Below, piece after piece: positions 9,183-17,600 of a DNA stretch of 64,000 bases. Below the pieces are notes generated by a model. The model worked only from the letters and a program-made list of their open reading frames with translations, was not told the DNA's origin and did no database searches. Within the stretch, counting starts at the first letter, position 1, and each line of letters opens with the position of its first letter. The translations under genes were made by a program, and so were the position numbers. Source of the stretch: Natranaeroarchaeum sp042663585 (GTDB lineage: Archaea; Halobacteriota; Halobacteria; Halobacteriales; Natronoarchaeaceae); assembly GCF_042663585.1 (NCBI RefSeq), contig NZ_JBHTAN010000002.1, positions 1-64,000 on the forward strand, in the 5' to 3' direction.

Positions 9183-10666
9183 TATTCTGACTTGTGGCCC
9201 CTTTGCTGTGGTTCACCGGCCTGTGGTGAGCCGTGAAGGATTCCGCTGTATTCCGTGAGGGGTTCACCAATTTGGACACCGTTCGCGGTGATTTCGAATT
9301 CACGAAAACTGGAGTCGAACCCACCAGTTCGCTTTTTGAGCACGCCGATAACTTTTCGAAGCGAACTCTGAATTTCCACGTAACTGATAAATGTGAGATT
9401 GTCTGCGATTTGACTGATATCGTGGCTCGTGGCGGATGAGAGTCCTGTTACCTGGTGGGTTGCGTCGGTCACGAAGACGGTCACTTCCCTGTTGATAAGA
9501 TAGCGAGTCAGAGACTGGAGATCCCGATCAAGACCGTCTTCGCTGCCTTTGATTACCGAGGTGTAGCCGCTCACGCCATCAATCATCACCGTCTCTGCAT
9601 TTTCTTCCTCAACCTCTCGTCGCACCTTGTGGGCGAACTCTTCGGCGGAGAGTGTCCCCGGTTCGATTACGTTGATCGAGAGGCGTCCCTCTTCCCGCAA
9701 TTCGTCGATCGGAATCCCGAGAGATCGGCATCGGTGTTCGAATGTTTCGATCCGTTCCTCGAAGAGATAGATCACCGATTTACCCAGCTGTCGTGCCGCT
9801 TGGGCGAGATATACTGTCGCAAGCGTGGTTTTCCCGACGCCAGTTGGACCGCTAATGAATGTCACCGTCCCACGTTCGAACCCCCCGCCAACCACCTCAT
9901 CGAGTTCGGGGATACCCGACCCGACAGGGGTCGGATCGAACTCACGATCAGACGGTTCCGGACGAATGCGGGGATACACTTCGAGTCCGTTGGAACGGAT
10001 TTCAGCTCCGTGATCGCCTTCGATTTGGCCAATTCCCCGATTTTTCTTTACTTCAATGCGCCGTCCATCGGCGACACGGGACAGTGTGACGACGCCATCA
10101 CTCAGCGAGCGGATATCTGCGGACGCGTTTTGATTCTTGTTTAGGGTGGCTGTGGCGAGAATTGTGACGCCTCGCTTTTTGAGAAACCGGATGAACGAGA
10201 GGATCCGTTTGCGGTAATGATAGTCGGACGTTTCGAGGTAGCGGAGTTGGGTGATCGGGTCGATGACTACTCGTTCGGGGTCAATTTCTTCGATTGCCTC
10301 GTGAATCACCTCGGTGTAGCGTTCTTGATCGATATTACTGGAATCGACGAGATCGAAGGACGAATCTTCGGTGAAAAAGTCCGAGTCGGGGCCGAGATCG
10401 AGAAACTCGACAGCGCTGATATCGATACCGAACTGGGCGGCATTAGTTTTGAGTTCCTCGGCGGACTCTTCCCCGTGGATATAGAGGACTGTTTCGTCGT
10501 TGGCAAGTCCTTCGTGGAGGAAGTGCATGGCGAGCGTCGTTTTTGCGGTTCCTGGCTCTCCGGTGACCAGGTACATCCGATTCTGAATAAATCCCCCTCG
10601 TAATAGTTCGTCAAGACCCCCGACTCCAGTGCTTATCTGCGAAATTGGTGTGTCATTTAGGGACAT
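9182..10666 (-). CDS. KaiC-family double-domain RecA-like ATPase
   Basis: 494-aa protein with two KaiC domains. Walker A motifs are GEPGTAKTT (Lys about 42) and GPTGVGKTT in the second half. The paired glutamates expected of KaiC are present in both domains (HGEES; LFEER). Ungapped alignment back from SYVEI places Ser418 at the position of cyanobacterial Ser431, but Gln419 at that of Thr432, so only one of the two phosphosites is conserved. There is no KaiA or KaiB nearby. The gene precedes and is coupled to a large sensor kinase, which suggests a signalling role rather than a true clock. A purine-rich site (AGGAG) sits about 8 bases before the ATG. Length and domain order are normal. Confidence 0.9.
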   Translation of the reverse strand: MSLNDTPISQISTGVGGLDELLRGGFIQNRMYLVTGEPGTAKTTLAMHFLHEGLANDETVLYIHGEESAEELKTNAAQFGIDISAVEFLDLGPDSDFFTEDSSFDLVDSSNIDQERYTEVIHEAIEEIDPERVVIDPITQLRYLETSDYHYRKRILSFIRFLKKRGVTILATATLNKNQNASADIRSLSDGVVTLSRVADGRRIEVKKNRGIGQIEGDHGAEIRSNGLEVYPRIRPEPSDREFDPTPVGSGIPELDEVVGGGFERGTVTFISGPTGVGKTTLATVYLAQAARQLGKSVIYLFEERIETFEHRCRSLGIPIDELREEGRLSINVIEPGTLSAEEFAHKVRREVEEENAETVMIDGVSGYTSVIKGSEDGLDRDLQSLTRYLINREVTVFVTDATHQVTGLSSATSHDISQIADNLTFISYVEIQSSLRKVIGVLKKRTGGFDSSFREFEITANGVQIGEPLTEYSGILHGSPQAGEPQQRGHKSE

Positions 10667-11284
10667 AGTGGATCTCCTAAAAGAGACGATACCAATACGG
10701 ATATGCCTTTGTGAAATTTATTTTGAGAGTAATTCGAAAATTTCGATTTAAGAGAGTAAGTCCATCTACCGCGATATTCGGTTGCGCACGTTGTGGCGTA
10801 ACACGCGCCCCTACACCTGCAAGCGCTCTTCCTGAAATTCCCGCTCGGTGACATTCCGTCTACGCTCTTGTGTAGAACATTGTTGGTGGAGAACTGCCCG
10901 GCGATTTTCTGCAGCTCGACTCGGTGACAATGTTTTCCAGAACCGGAGCGAAGGAGGCTGAACGAGGATATGTACCGGCTCGATTTAGACTACGGAACCA
11001 TCACCAACAATCTGCTTCACAAGAGCGTTCCGTCTATACCTGCCGACGGGTGCGGTCATCGATCAGTTCGCAGTCCTACCCAACGGCTGTTTCAGTAGGA
11101 AAAGTGTCGGACTAATAGGATTTCACCTATGGAAACGCTGCAGCCGACCAAACTACGTCTAGCGACAAAATGGTTACGCCGTCCGGGGATCTGCTGTTCT
11201 CACAACCGGCAGGCGGTCGGAACGTGTCTGCGGTGCGGTCGCTGTCTAGCGATAGCAGATGCTAAAGAAAGGCTCCGACCGACC

Positions 11285-11315
11285 GCTGAGGGCCGCCGGT
11301 TTGGCGGCCCTCAGC
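11285..11315. repeat. Perfect 13-bp hairpin A
   Basis: GCTGAGGGCCGCC (11285-11297) is followed by a 5-base loop and its exact complement (11303-11315). The stem is GC-rich and lacks a T tract, so it is not a typical archaeal terminator. It could be a structured RNA element, a terminal scar or a protein-binding palindrome. Confidence 0.75.
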
Positions 11316-11418
11316 TCCCTCGTCTGTCTGCCCGGCCAGTGGTCATCATCGTTCGGAGAGGCGATCTTGTGACTCGGGACGCCAGCACGTGAAGCAGAGA
11401 TTCACCTATTCGGGCTTT

Positions 11419-11447
11419 CCCGGATGCCGCGGGGCGCGGCATCCGGG
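11419..11447. repeat. Perfect 13-bp hairpin B
   Basis: CCCGGATGCCGCG (11419-11431), a 3-base loop and the exact complement (11435-11447). It lies about 100 bases after hairpin A and has the same stem length but a different sequence, so it is not simply a duplicate. It ends 12 bases before a possible small membrane-protein start. Confidence 0.75.
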
Positions 11448-11458
11448 CTGTAGCGCCC

Positions 11459-11773
11459 ATGGCTCGACTTCTTTCGCGCATGGACCAGTCAACAGAACGT
11501 GCTCGATGGCACGGAATCCTTATCGGTCTCTTGCGCCCCATATCTTGTTTCACGTTCTCCAGGGATAGCAGCGTTTCCATCGAGTCAACAGAGCCGATCG
11601 TGAGTATCGCAGTTATTGGCATAACCGTCGCGGTGTATGCCTGGTACCAGACCAACCTGACCGGTATACAACAACTGACCAACAGTGTTATCTCTCTACT
11701 CGTGAGTATCGGCTGTGCGGCGGCTGGAACAGTCGTTCTGAAGAAATTAAATCCAAACTGGTATGCCTCATGA
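11459..11773 (+). CDS. Possible small membrane protein
   Basis: A 104-codon frame (a Met at 11480 is an alternative start) whose second half holds two hydrophobic stretches. They are PIVSIAVIGITVAVYAW and VISLLVSIGCAAAGTVVL, separated by a short polar turn and followed by a Lys-rich tail. That is compatible with a two-span membrane protein. The N-terminal part is basic and Cys/Arg-rich, unlike normal haloarchaeal proteins, so the true start may be nearer the membrane part (after residue 40) or the whole may be a remnant. An overlapping frame on the other strand looks like a shadow. Confidence 0.35.
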   Translation: MARLLSRMDQSTERARWHGILIGLLRPISCFTFSRDSSVSIESTEPIVSIAVIGITVAVYAWYQTNLTGIQQLTNSVISLLVSIGCAAAGTVVLKKLNPNWYAS

Positions 11774-11940
11774 GGACACACGACGAGTAACCTACATTGC
11801 CTGAGAATGATCCTATGACAGGGTTTTGTAGAAAATATATGATTTAAATAGTGTGCTGTCGATAGCAGATTTCAACCATCCATTGGGATCCTCAACTAGA
11901 TCGTAATTACTGCTAAATCTCGGTCTGAGTAAAATGACAT

Positions 11941-13143
11941 ATGTCTACCACTCGTCGACGCGAGTTCATGGCACTGGCCGCTGGCGCGGCACTCGGTGGC
12001 GGCGCGGTGATGGCGCAACAAGAAGGGGAGTACGAGTTTAATATCGAGATCCATGACCGCCGGAGCTTCACCGTGAGCAGCCCGGACATGTGCGGGCCGG
12101 TGACGCTGGAAGTCGATACCGAGTTCTTCCTCGAACATCCGGATTGCGCCCCAGCTATCGATACGATCAAAGAGTACTACAACGAGGTCTGTCTGCCGTT
12201 CACAGTAGATTTTGACCAACTCGAACCGATTGGCGCAACGGACAGGATCTACACAGGAACGACTATCTTGGACCCAGAGGGCGGTGTACTCGGCCAAGTT
12301 GGGCCATCGCCAGAACAGCGGGATCAATGGTACGACGTGATCGATCAACAGCGTCTTTCGAACTGCGAGGACGACGACTCGAACGACACCGACGATCCAT
12401 CCGACAACGCCGACAGGCTGGCGTTTATTACGTCAGACGATCCCGACCTCGAGGACGTGTTTCAGCAGTACGAGTTTACCGTCGCTGAGGGCGACGTTGA
12501 ACGCGATCAGGACGGCTATACCCATCCGGATACTGGCGGTGGGGTACGGGGAACCTCAAACATCACGATTGACGGGAACCAGGTTGAAGGTGAGAGTGGC
12601 AACGGCTCCGGTGACTCGTTCTGGCTGTCACCGGAGGGCGAGTGGTCGCTCCAATCCATCTCGATGGACGACACCGTCTGGGTCGAACTGAATCAAACCC
12701 CCGTCGATCCCGCGGATCTGCCGGGTATTGAGGATGATATCGACCCCGGCAACGGCGACGACAGCAACGGTGACGACCCGAACGGCGACGACAGCAACGG
12801 CGACGACCCGAACGGCGACGACAGCAACGGTGACGACCCGAACGGCGACGACAGCAACGGTGACGACCCGAACGGCGACGACAGCAACGGCGACGACCCG
12901 AACGGCGACGATCCAAACGGGAACACCAATGGAAACAGCAACGGCAACAACGACGATCCGAACGGAAACGACAACGACGGGAACGACAACGGCGACAGTA
13001 ATGGTTCGGACGATCCAGATGGATCGGACGACAACACGGCAGACCAACTGAATGGATTCGGGATCGGTGCTGCAATAACTGCAATCGGCGGGATCTTAGG
13101 TACCAAACGGTATCTTTCTCGTAGAGACTCAGAAGACGAGTAG
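11941..13143 (+). CDS. Tat-exported, Asn/Asp/Gly-repeat surface protein
   Basis: 400-aa predicted secreted protein. The N-terminus carries a twin-arginine signal (TTRRREFMALAAGAALGGG) ending near MAQQ. A globular domain (about 25-270) has three Cys. From about residue 268 a ten-residue repeat GDDSNGDDPN recurs five times, then degenerates into GN/DN-rich sequence to about 365. The C-terminus is a hydrophobic helix (FGIGAAITAIGGILG) followed by KRYLSRR, resembling a PGF-CTERM-like archaeosortase tail without the exact PGF. It is probably anchored at the cell surface, with the repeat as an acidic extended stalk. An AT-rich promoter region precedes it. Function unknown. Confidence 0.82.
   Translation: MSTTRRREFMALAAGAALGGGAVMAQQEGEYEFNIEIHDRRSFTVSSPDMCGPVTLEVDTEFFLEHPDCAPAIDTIKEYYNEVCLPFTVDFDQLEPIGATDRIYTGTTILDPEGGVLGQVGPSPEQRDQWYDVIDQQRLSNCEDDDSNDTDDPSDNADRLAFITSDDPDLEDVFQQYEFTVAEGDVERDQDGYTHPDTGGGVRGTSNITIDGNQVEGESGNGSGDSFWLSPEGEWSLQSISMDDTVWVELNQTPVDPADLPGIEDDIDPGNGDDSNGDDPNGDDSNGDDPNGDDSNGDDPNGDDSNGDDPNGDDSNGDDPNGDDPNGNTNGNSNGNNDDPNGNDNDGNDNGDSNGSDDPDGSDDNTADQLNGFGIGAAITAIGGILGTKRYLSRRDSEDE
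12751..12900 (+). repeat. Five exact-length 30-bp tandem coding repeats
   Basis: Five units of 30 bases in perfect register start at 12751, 12781, 12811, 12841 and 12871. Each begins AACGGCGACGACAGCAACGG and differs from the others only by a C/T in one codon. The array encodes NGDDSNGDDP repeats of the surface protein and fades into degenerate units after 12901. Such near-identity implies recent slippage, and copy number probably varies between strains. Confidence 0.95.
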
Positions 13144-13490
13144 TTAGTCACCAATAGCGGTTTTTAGTTTAGAGCCAGTTCACCTTCCGCCGTTCTTGCT
13201 ACTGAGCCTCCGGCGAATACGTCCCACGGTAGTGTTCCAGAAACATCTCTAGTTGACTTCTCAGAGAGATGTTAGAAGCGGCGTGCAAGGCTTAGTTAGT
13301 GATGAAGTGGTGGATATGAGTACCGGCTAGTTGGCGCAGCCAGTGGTCAACCGTTTCCGCCGTGGAGAACACGGCCACAGTAGTGGAGCGGGGACGTTCG
13401 AACGAATTTCGAGCAGCCACGAAGCTTAAACTCCCAAAGCAGCCTCAATTGTGAGGTGGGATTCCTGCCGCCTTCAGGCGCTGGAGGACG
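13144..13490. other. Gap with gene debris
   Basis: No intact gene. On the minus strand around 13200-13280 a frame reads as a short C-terminal piece (ASNISLRSQLEMF...) ending in a stop, as if left from a deleted gene. On the plus strand 13380-13490 resembles the right end of an IS200/IS605-type element by composition and a short inverted motif (GCCTTCAGGCGC). Neither identification is secure. Confidence 0.35.
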
Positions 13491-14075
13491 TCAATTCCAA
13501 TTTCCATTCTTTCGAAGGCGATACTCAGCTGCGTCTTTTTCAAACCCTTCGGATACAGCATCCGAAATAGCGGCCGCATTTCCAACGAGTTTCACTGCAG
13601 CCTGCCAGAGATCATCGTAGAGATTTATGACACCGGTGAAGTCCCCACTATCACGTGCGTGCGTCATCTGAGTGAGAATCGTTGTTCCGCTTTGCTGAAG
13701 GTGCTCTGCGCAGGCTCGAATCTCTGGTGCATTGCTGGGATTCCGGGGTAGCCGCTCAGCAGCAAGTCGCGCACCGTGGGCCTGAGTCGTCACTTCTACT
13801 TCTTTTCGGCCTGTCAGCCACCATATAGCGTCCTGGATCATTTTATCGCAGTCCCGAAGGGGATCTTGTAGTTGAGTAAGAGGGGGCTCAAGGGGCAGTT
13901 CAAGGATTTTTTGGCGGGCTTTCTCCGCTTCAACAATCGCATCGTACGCACGTCGCGCACGGCTTTCGAGAGCTCCACGTAACCCGGCAGGACCGGTCTT
14001 GTACTGGCGTTGTGTGTTATCACTCTGATAAATTCCAATTGGATCTGTTGGGGAGGGTGTTTCTGTCATCATCAT
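13491..14075 (-). CDS. Hypothetical helical protein, about 194 aa
   Basis: I do not recognise the family. The protein is predicted almost entirely helical, with a basic/Gln-rich N-terminal third and long amphipathic stretches (for example RDCDKMIQDAIWWLTGRKE near the middle). There is no signal peptide or membrane helix. The start is placed at a cluster of three Met codons (14075/14072/14069) rather than an earlier ATG at 14096. It is flanked by debris on both sides, which suggests an accessory, transferred gene. It could be a plasmid or virus protein. Confidence 0.55.
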   Translation of the reverse strand: MMMTETPSPTDPIGIYQSDNTQRQYKTGPAGLRGALESRARRAYDAIVEAEKARQKILELPLEPPLTQLQDPLRDCDKMIQDAIWWLTGRKEVEVTTQAHGARLAAERLPRNPSNAPEIRACAEHLQQSGTTILTQMTHARDSGDFTGVINLYDDLWQAAVKLVGNAAAISDAVSEGFEKDAAEYRLRKNGNWN

Positions 14076-14193
14076 CTTCGAGTGCTGAGATAGCATTAAG
14101 AGTTTGTCAGACAGCCAACTCCCAAGGGAGTATCACAGAGAATCTGGAAAGGGACCGTAATGTTCGGAAGCTATGTCCAGCAGTACCAACGCC

Positions 14194-14358
14194 TTACGAG
14201 TCGTAGTTTCGATAGACCGCATAACTGTCGGCTACGAGAGCGACGACACTATATATGACACCTAGGGCTCCAGCGATGACTGGTAAGAGACCGTCCCGCC
14301 ACAGGACAAGTGCACCCGCTTCCGGGTGTCCTATCCAAGCGACTAATAGACCGTCCCA
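14194..14358 (-). pseudogene. C-terminal remnant of a membrane protein
   Basis: The minus strand contains an open stretch of about 54 codons with hydrophobic pieces (GLLVAWIGHPEAGALVLW, then LLPVIAGALGVIYSVVALVAD), ending YAVYRNYDS and a stop. It starts directly after an in-frame stop with no start codon, as a 5'-deleted gene would. No family name can be given. Confidence 0.35.
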
Positions 14359-14449
14359 CTATTTTGGCCGGAAGGCTATCCGGTCGGAGAACGACATAAC
14401 TCTCACCCATAGCTACGAAACAGCGAGCACAGGGTTCGTCCCCCGGTGT

Positions 14450-14553
14450 TAGAGCTGTCATCGGAACAGGACGACGACGTGTGCACCGTCTCGTTTCGCG
14501 ACGAGTGGGGATCGACGTTCTTCGTGACGTTGCCCGTCGAGGGTGGCGCCTGA
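14450..14553 (+). pseudogene. C-terminal scrap of a signalling-type protein
   Basis: An open frame without a start ends VSFRDEWGSTFFVTLPVEGGA and a stop. The ending resembles the last strands of a histidine-kinase ATPase domain. It sits between two other fragments and just before the large GHKL protein gene. The identification is tentative. Confidence 0.3.
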
Positions 14554-14618
14554 GCGCGATGTCGTAGCCATGCTGTGGTAGTCAGACTATATTTACGTCC
14601 GGGAAGATATGTCAGGGC

Positions 14619-17600
14619 ATGAACGACGACGTCCCGGAGTCGATAGCCGACATCCAGTCGCTTCACGTCGGGACCTACGAGAGCAACCCGGACCGCATTG
14701 AGTCCGACGCCGGGACCGAGCGGCAGGACCGCGCGGACTACGAGGGGCGGTTCATCTTCGAACTCCTGCAGAACGCCGTCGACGAGATGGACGAGACGGC
14801 GACGCCGGCGGTCAAGATCCTCCTCACCGACGACCGGCTGCTGGTCGCCAACAACGGCGCTCCGTTCTCGATGGGGGACCTCTACGCGCTGACGCTGACG
14901 ACTCGGACGACGAAAGCCGGGGACACTACGATCGGCCACAAGGGCCGGGGTTTCACCTCCGTGCTGGGTGTCACCGACAACCCTCGTGTCTTCTCAGAGT
15001 CGGTACAGGCTCAGTTCCACCGGGGGCATTCCGCCGAAACCCTGATCCAGAATCAGGTGATCGCCGGCGCGTTCGACGGGGAGGTCGAAGCAGATCAGGT
15101 TCCGCTGCTCTCGCTCCCCCACCCGGCGGAGCCGCCCGCAGATGTCCAGTCACTTCTCGAAGAGGACTTCACGACCGTGTTCGAACTCCCGCTCCGAGAC
15201 TCGGCACAGCACCACGGCGCCATCCAGCGAAAGCTCCAGTCACTGGGCGCCAACACGGTCGCACTCCTGCCGGAGCTGGCACGTATCGACATCGAGTGTC
15301 CGACCTGGGAGCGGAGCTGGCGCCTCTCTCGGCAGGAGTTTCGAGATGAGGAGAACGCGACGCTCATCGAGGTGGGACGGGAGACCGTCGACGGTGGGTC
15401 GACGTCGGCGACGACCGACTGGTACTGTCTCTTCGAGCGCACAGAGATCGACAGCGACCGCGTCGCCGAGCGAGCGGAGCTCACCGACCTGGAGATCAAC
15501 GCGATGGGGCAGTTACGCGTCGGTGTGGCGTTTCGCGCGACGCCCGCGACCAACGCGCCGGCGGCCGAGATGAGTGACTGGGCGCTCGATCCCGTCTACG
15601 GGGAGTCCCGGGACCGCCCGCCGATGGTCCACGTCTTCCTCCCCACGAAAGAGCGTAGTCCGATCCCGGCGCTGGTCACAGGGACGTTCCAGTCGGACAC
15701 GTCACGGCGGAACCTGACGCTCGATCACGACGGTGAACGTGGCTACGAAGGGCAGTTCAACGGCTACCTCTTCGAGGAGGTCGGGACGTTATTCGCCCAG
15801 CGAGTACTGCCGTTCGTCAGCGCGTCGGCGACCACGCCCGCAGCGTTCGTCGACGCGCTCGACCCCTCACTCGGTCAGCGGCGGGAGTGGTCGTTCACAC
15901 CCGGCGACGTCGACCACTGCCTCTTCGAGCAGGTGAACGCCGCCGTCAGCCCGGTCCCGTTCCTACCGAGCGCGTTCGGCGACGATAGCGTGAGTATCGA
16001 CGCCGTCCGTCTCCCGCCGACGTCGACCGAGCTCCCGACGCTGGGCGAGCAGTTCGTCCAGCTCCTCCAGACCGGAGCCACCGTCCCGCAGGCGCTGGAG
16101 GGGCTCCCCGAAGCGACACTGCTGGCTCACCGGAAGACACGGGCGCTCGAAGCGTATGGCGCGAGCCGACTCGACACCGCGTTGGTCCCCGAACTTCTCG
16201 CGGACGCGTCCGTCAACCCCCCGCTCCGGCTGACAAGCGAGGAGGAGTGGGAGATTTCGGTGCCCGAGGACGCCGAGCCGTGTCGGCTCCTGATAGACCC
16301 CGTGCTCGAGTATCTGGTCGCCGTGCGGAAACCGCTCGAGAGCGACGACGACCGCGCCGCGTTCGACGACGCTTGCCGTCGCGTACCGGTGTTGCCGACA
16401 GCCGTCGAGTGGGACGACGAAACGGCACAGGCGATTCGGCGCGCCAACCGTGACGGGACCGTGTTCATGCCGCCCGAGAACGACATCGCGGGCGGTGCGC
16501 TCCCGGATATCCAGTTTCTTGCAAGCGAACTCTACCACGGCAGCGACCCGAACCGGGCCAAACCGCTCAGGGAGGCGGCGCTCCCGGCGGAGTTCGGGTC
16601 GGACCTCCGGACCGTCTGGAACGTCAAGGAGTACCAGTTCGCCCAGGTGTTCGACGCAGCCATCAGCCCCCAGCTACCCGGGCCGAACTCCCCCGAAGCG
16701 GACCCATCGACGCTCCACCAGCTGGAGACCCTCGGAACGATCCGTCGGATGGCAGCGGTCCAGTCGCCCGAGAACGACCGATCGCCCGACGCCCCGCTGC
16801 TCTATCAGTCCTCGCGGAAGCCGTTCTCCGCGCTCGCCAGCCTCCCGGTCCCGACGGTCGGCCCGGACGACTCCGTCGAGTGGCAGCCCGCCCACCGAGT
16901 CTACTTCAGTTCGGCGTGGCAGACCGCGCTCGGCCGGCCGGAGGACGCACACGTCGAGGAGCTGCTCCGGGCGGTCGGCGACGTCACCGACTCAGACCGG
17001 TTCGAACCACGCTTTCTCGCGCCGCCCGAGTGGTTCGGGCTCGACCCGGCCGAGAGCGAACCTCCCGACCAGGAGCATCTCGCCTGGGCAGCGTTCCTGC
17101 AGTGGCTCGGTGTCGCCGAACACGTCCGGCCGCTCCCGCTGTTCGCTCCGGACGCCGGGACCCGGCACCGCTACCGCGAGACACAGGGGCTCAGCCGCCC
17201 GCCGCGGTCGACGATCAGCTCGCATTCGGCGCTCGAAACCGAGTCACGGCCGGTCGACCACCGCTACCGCGGGTTGACCGAGTCCGAGTGGACAGCCTAC
17301 CGCGAACAGCTCGCGTCCCAGGTTGACCCGGAGATCCCCGACAGTAGCCAACAGTATCTCTCCCAGGTCAACGCCCTAGAGTACGCCGACGAGCTGACGA
17401 GTGCGGCACGCGAGGAGTCGGCAGTCGGCGTTCGGCTCCTGCGCCATCTGGTGTGCTGGTGGGACAGCGGGCTCTCGGCCCACCGCCACGCGGAGGTGGC
17501 GGCGTTCACCAACAAACAGTGGCGTGGGAGCAACCTCAGCTACTTCTTCACCACGGACGAGCGCGAGCGCCTGGGACAGAACCTCTGGGTCTGGCAGCTC

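Larger units (their letters stand above)
10667..11458. other. Gene-poor 0.8-kb region with structured DNA
   Basis: No supported gene. The first 100 bases are AT-rich and hold the promoter side of the KaiC gene. Short open frames (for example 11129-11392) have no recognisable product and atypical composition. The notable content is two perfect GC-rich hairpins, listed separately. Confidence 0.5.

Noticed and set aside
11129..11392. 87-codon plus-strand frame with several Cys
   Set aside because: Arg-rich and non-acidic, crosses hairpin A, no recognisable fold, no good start signal.
11311..11781. 156-codon minus-strand frame
   Set aside because: Runs through both the hairpin B region and the opposite membrane-type frame; Arg/Met-rich composition typical of a shadow.
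12563..13154. Long open frames on the minus strand opposite the surface-protein repeats
   Set aside because: They are low-complexity Arg/Cys/Val translations of the repeat complement, not genes.
13380..13490. A complete IS200/IS605 element before the gene at 13491
   Set aside because: Only a right-end-like stretch is suspected; no TnpA or TnpB coding sequence is present nearby.
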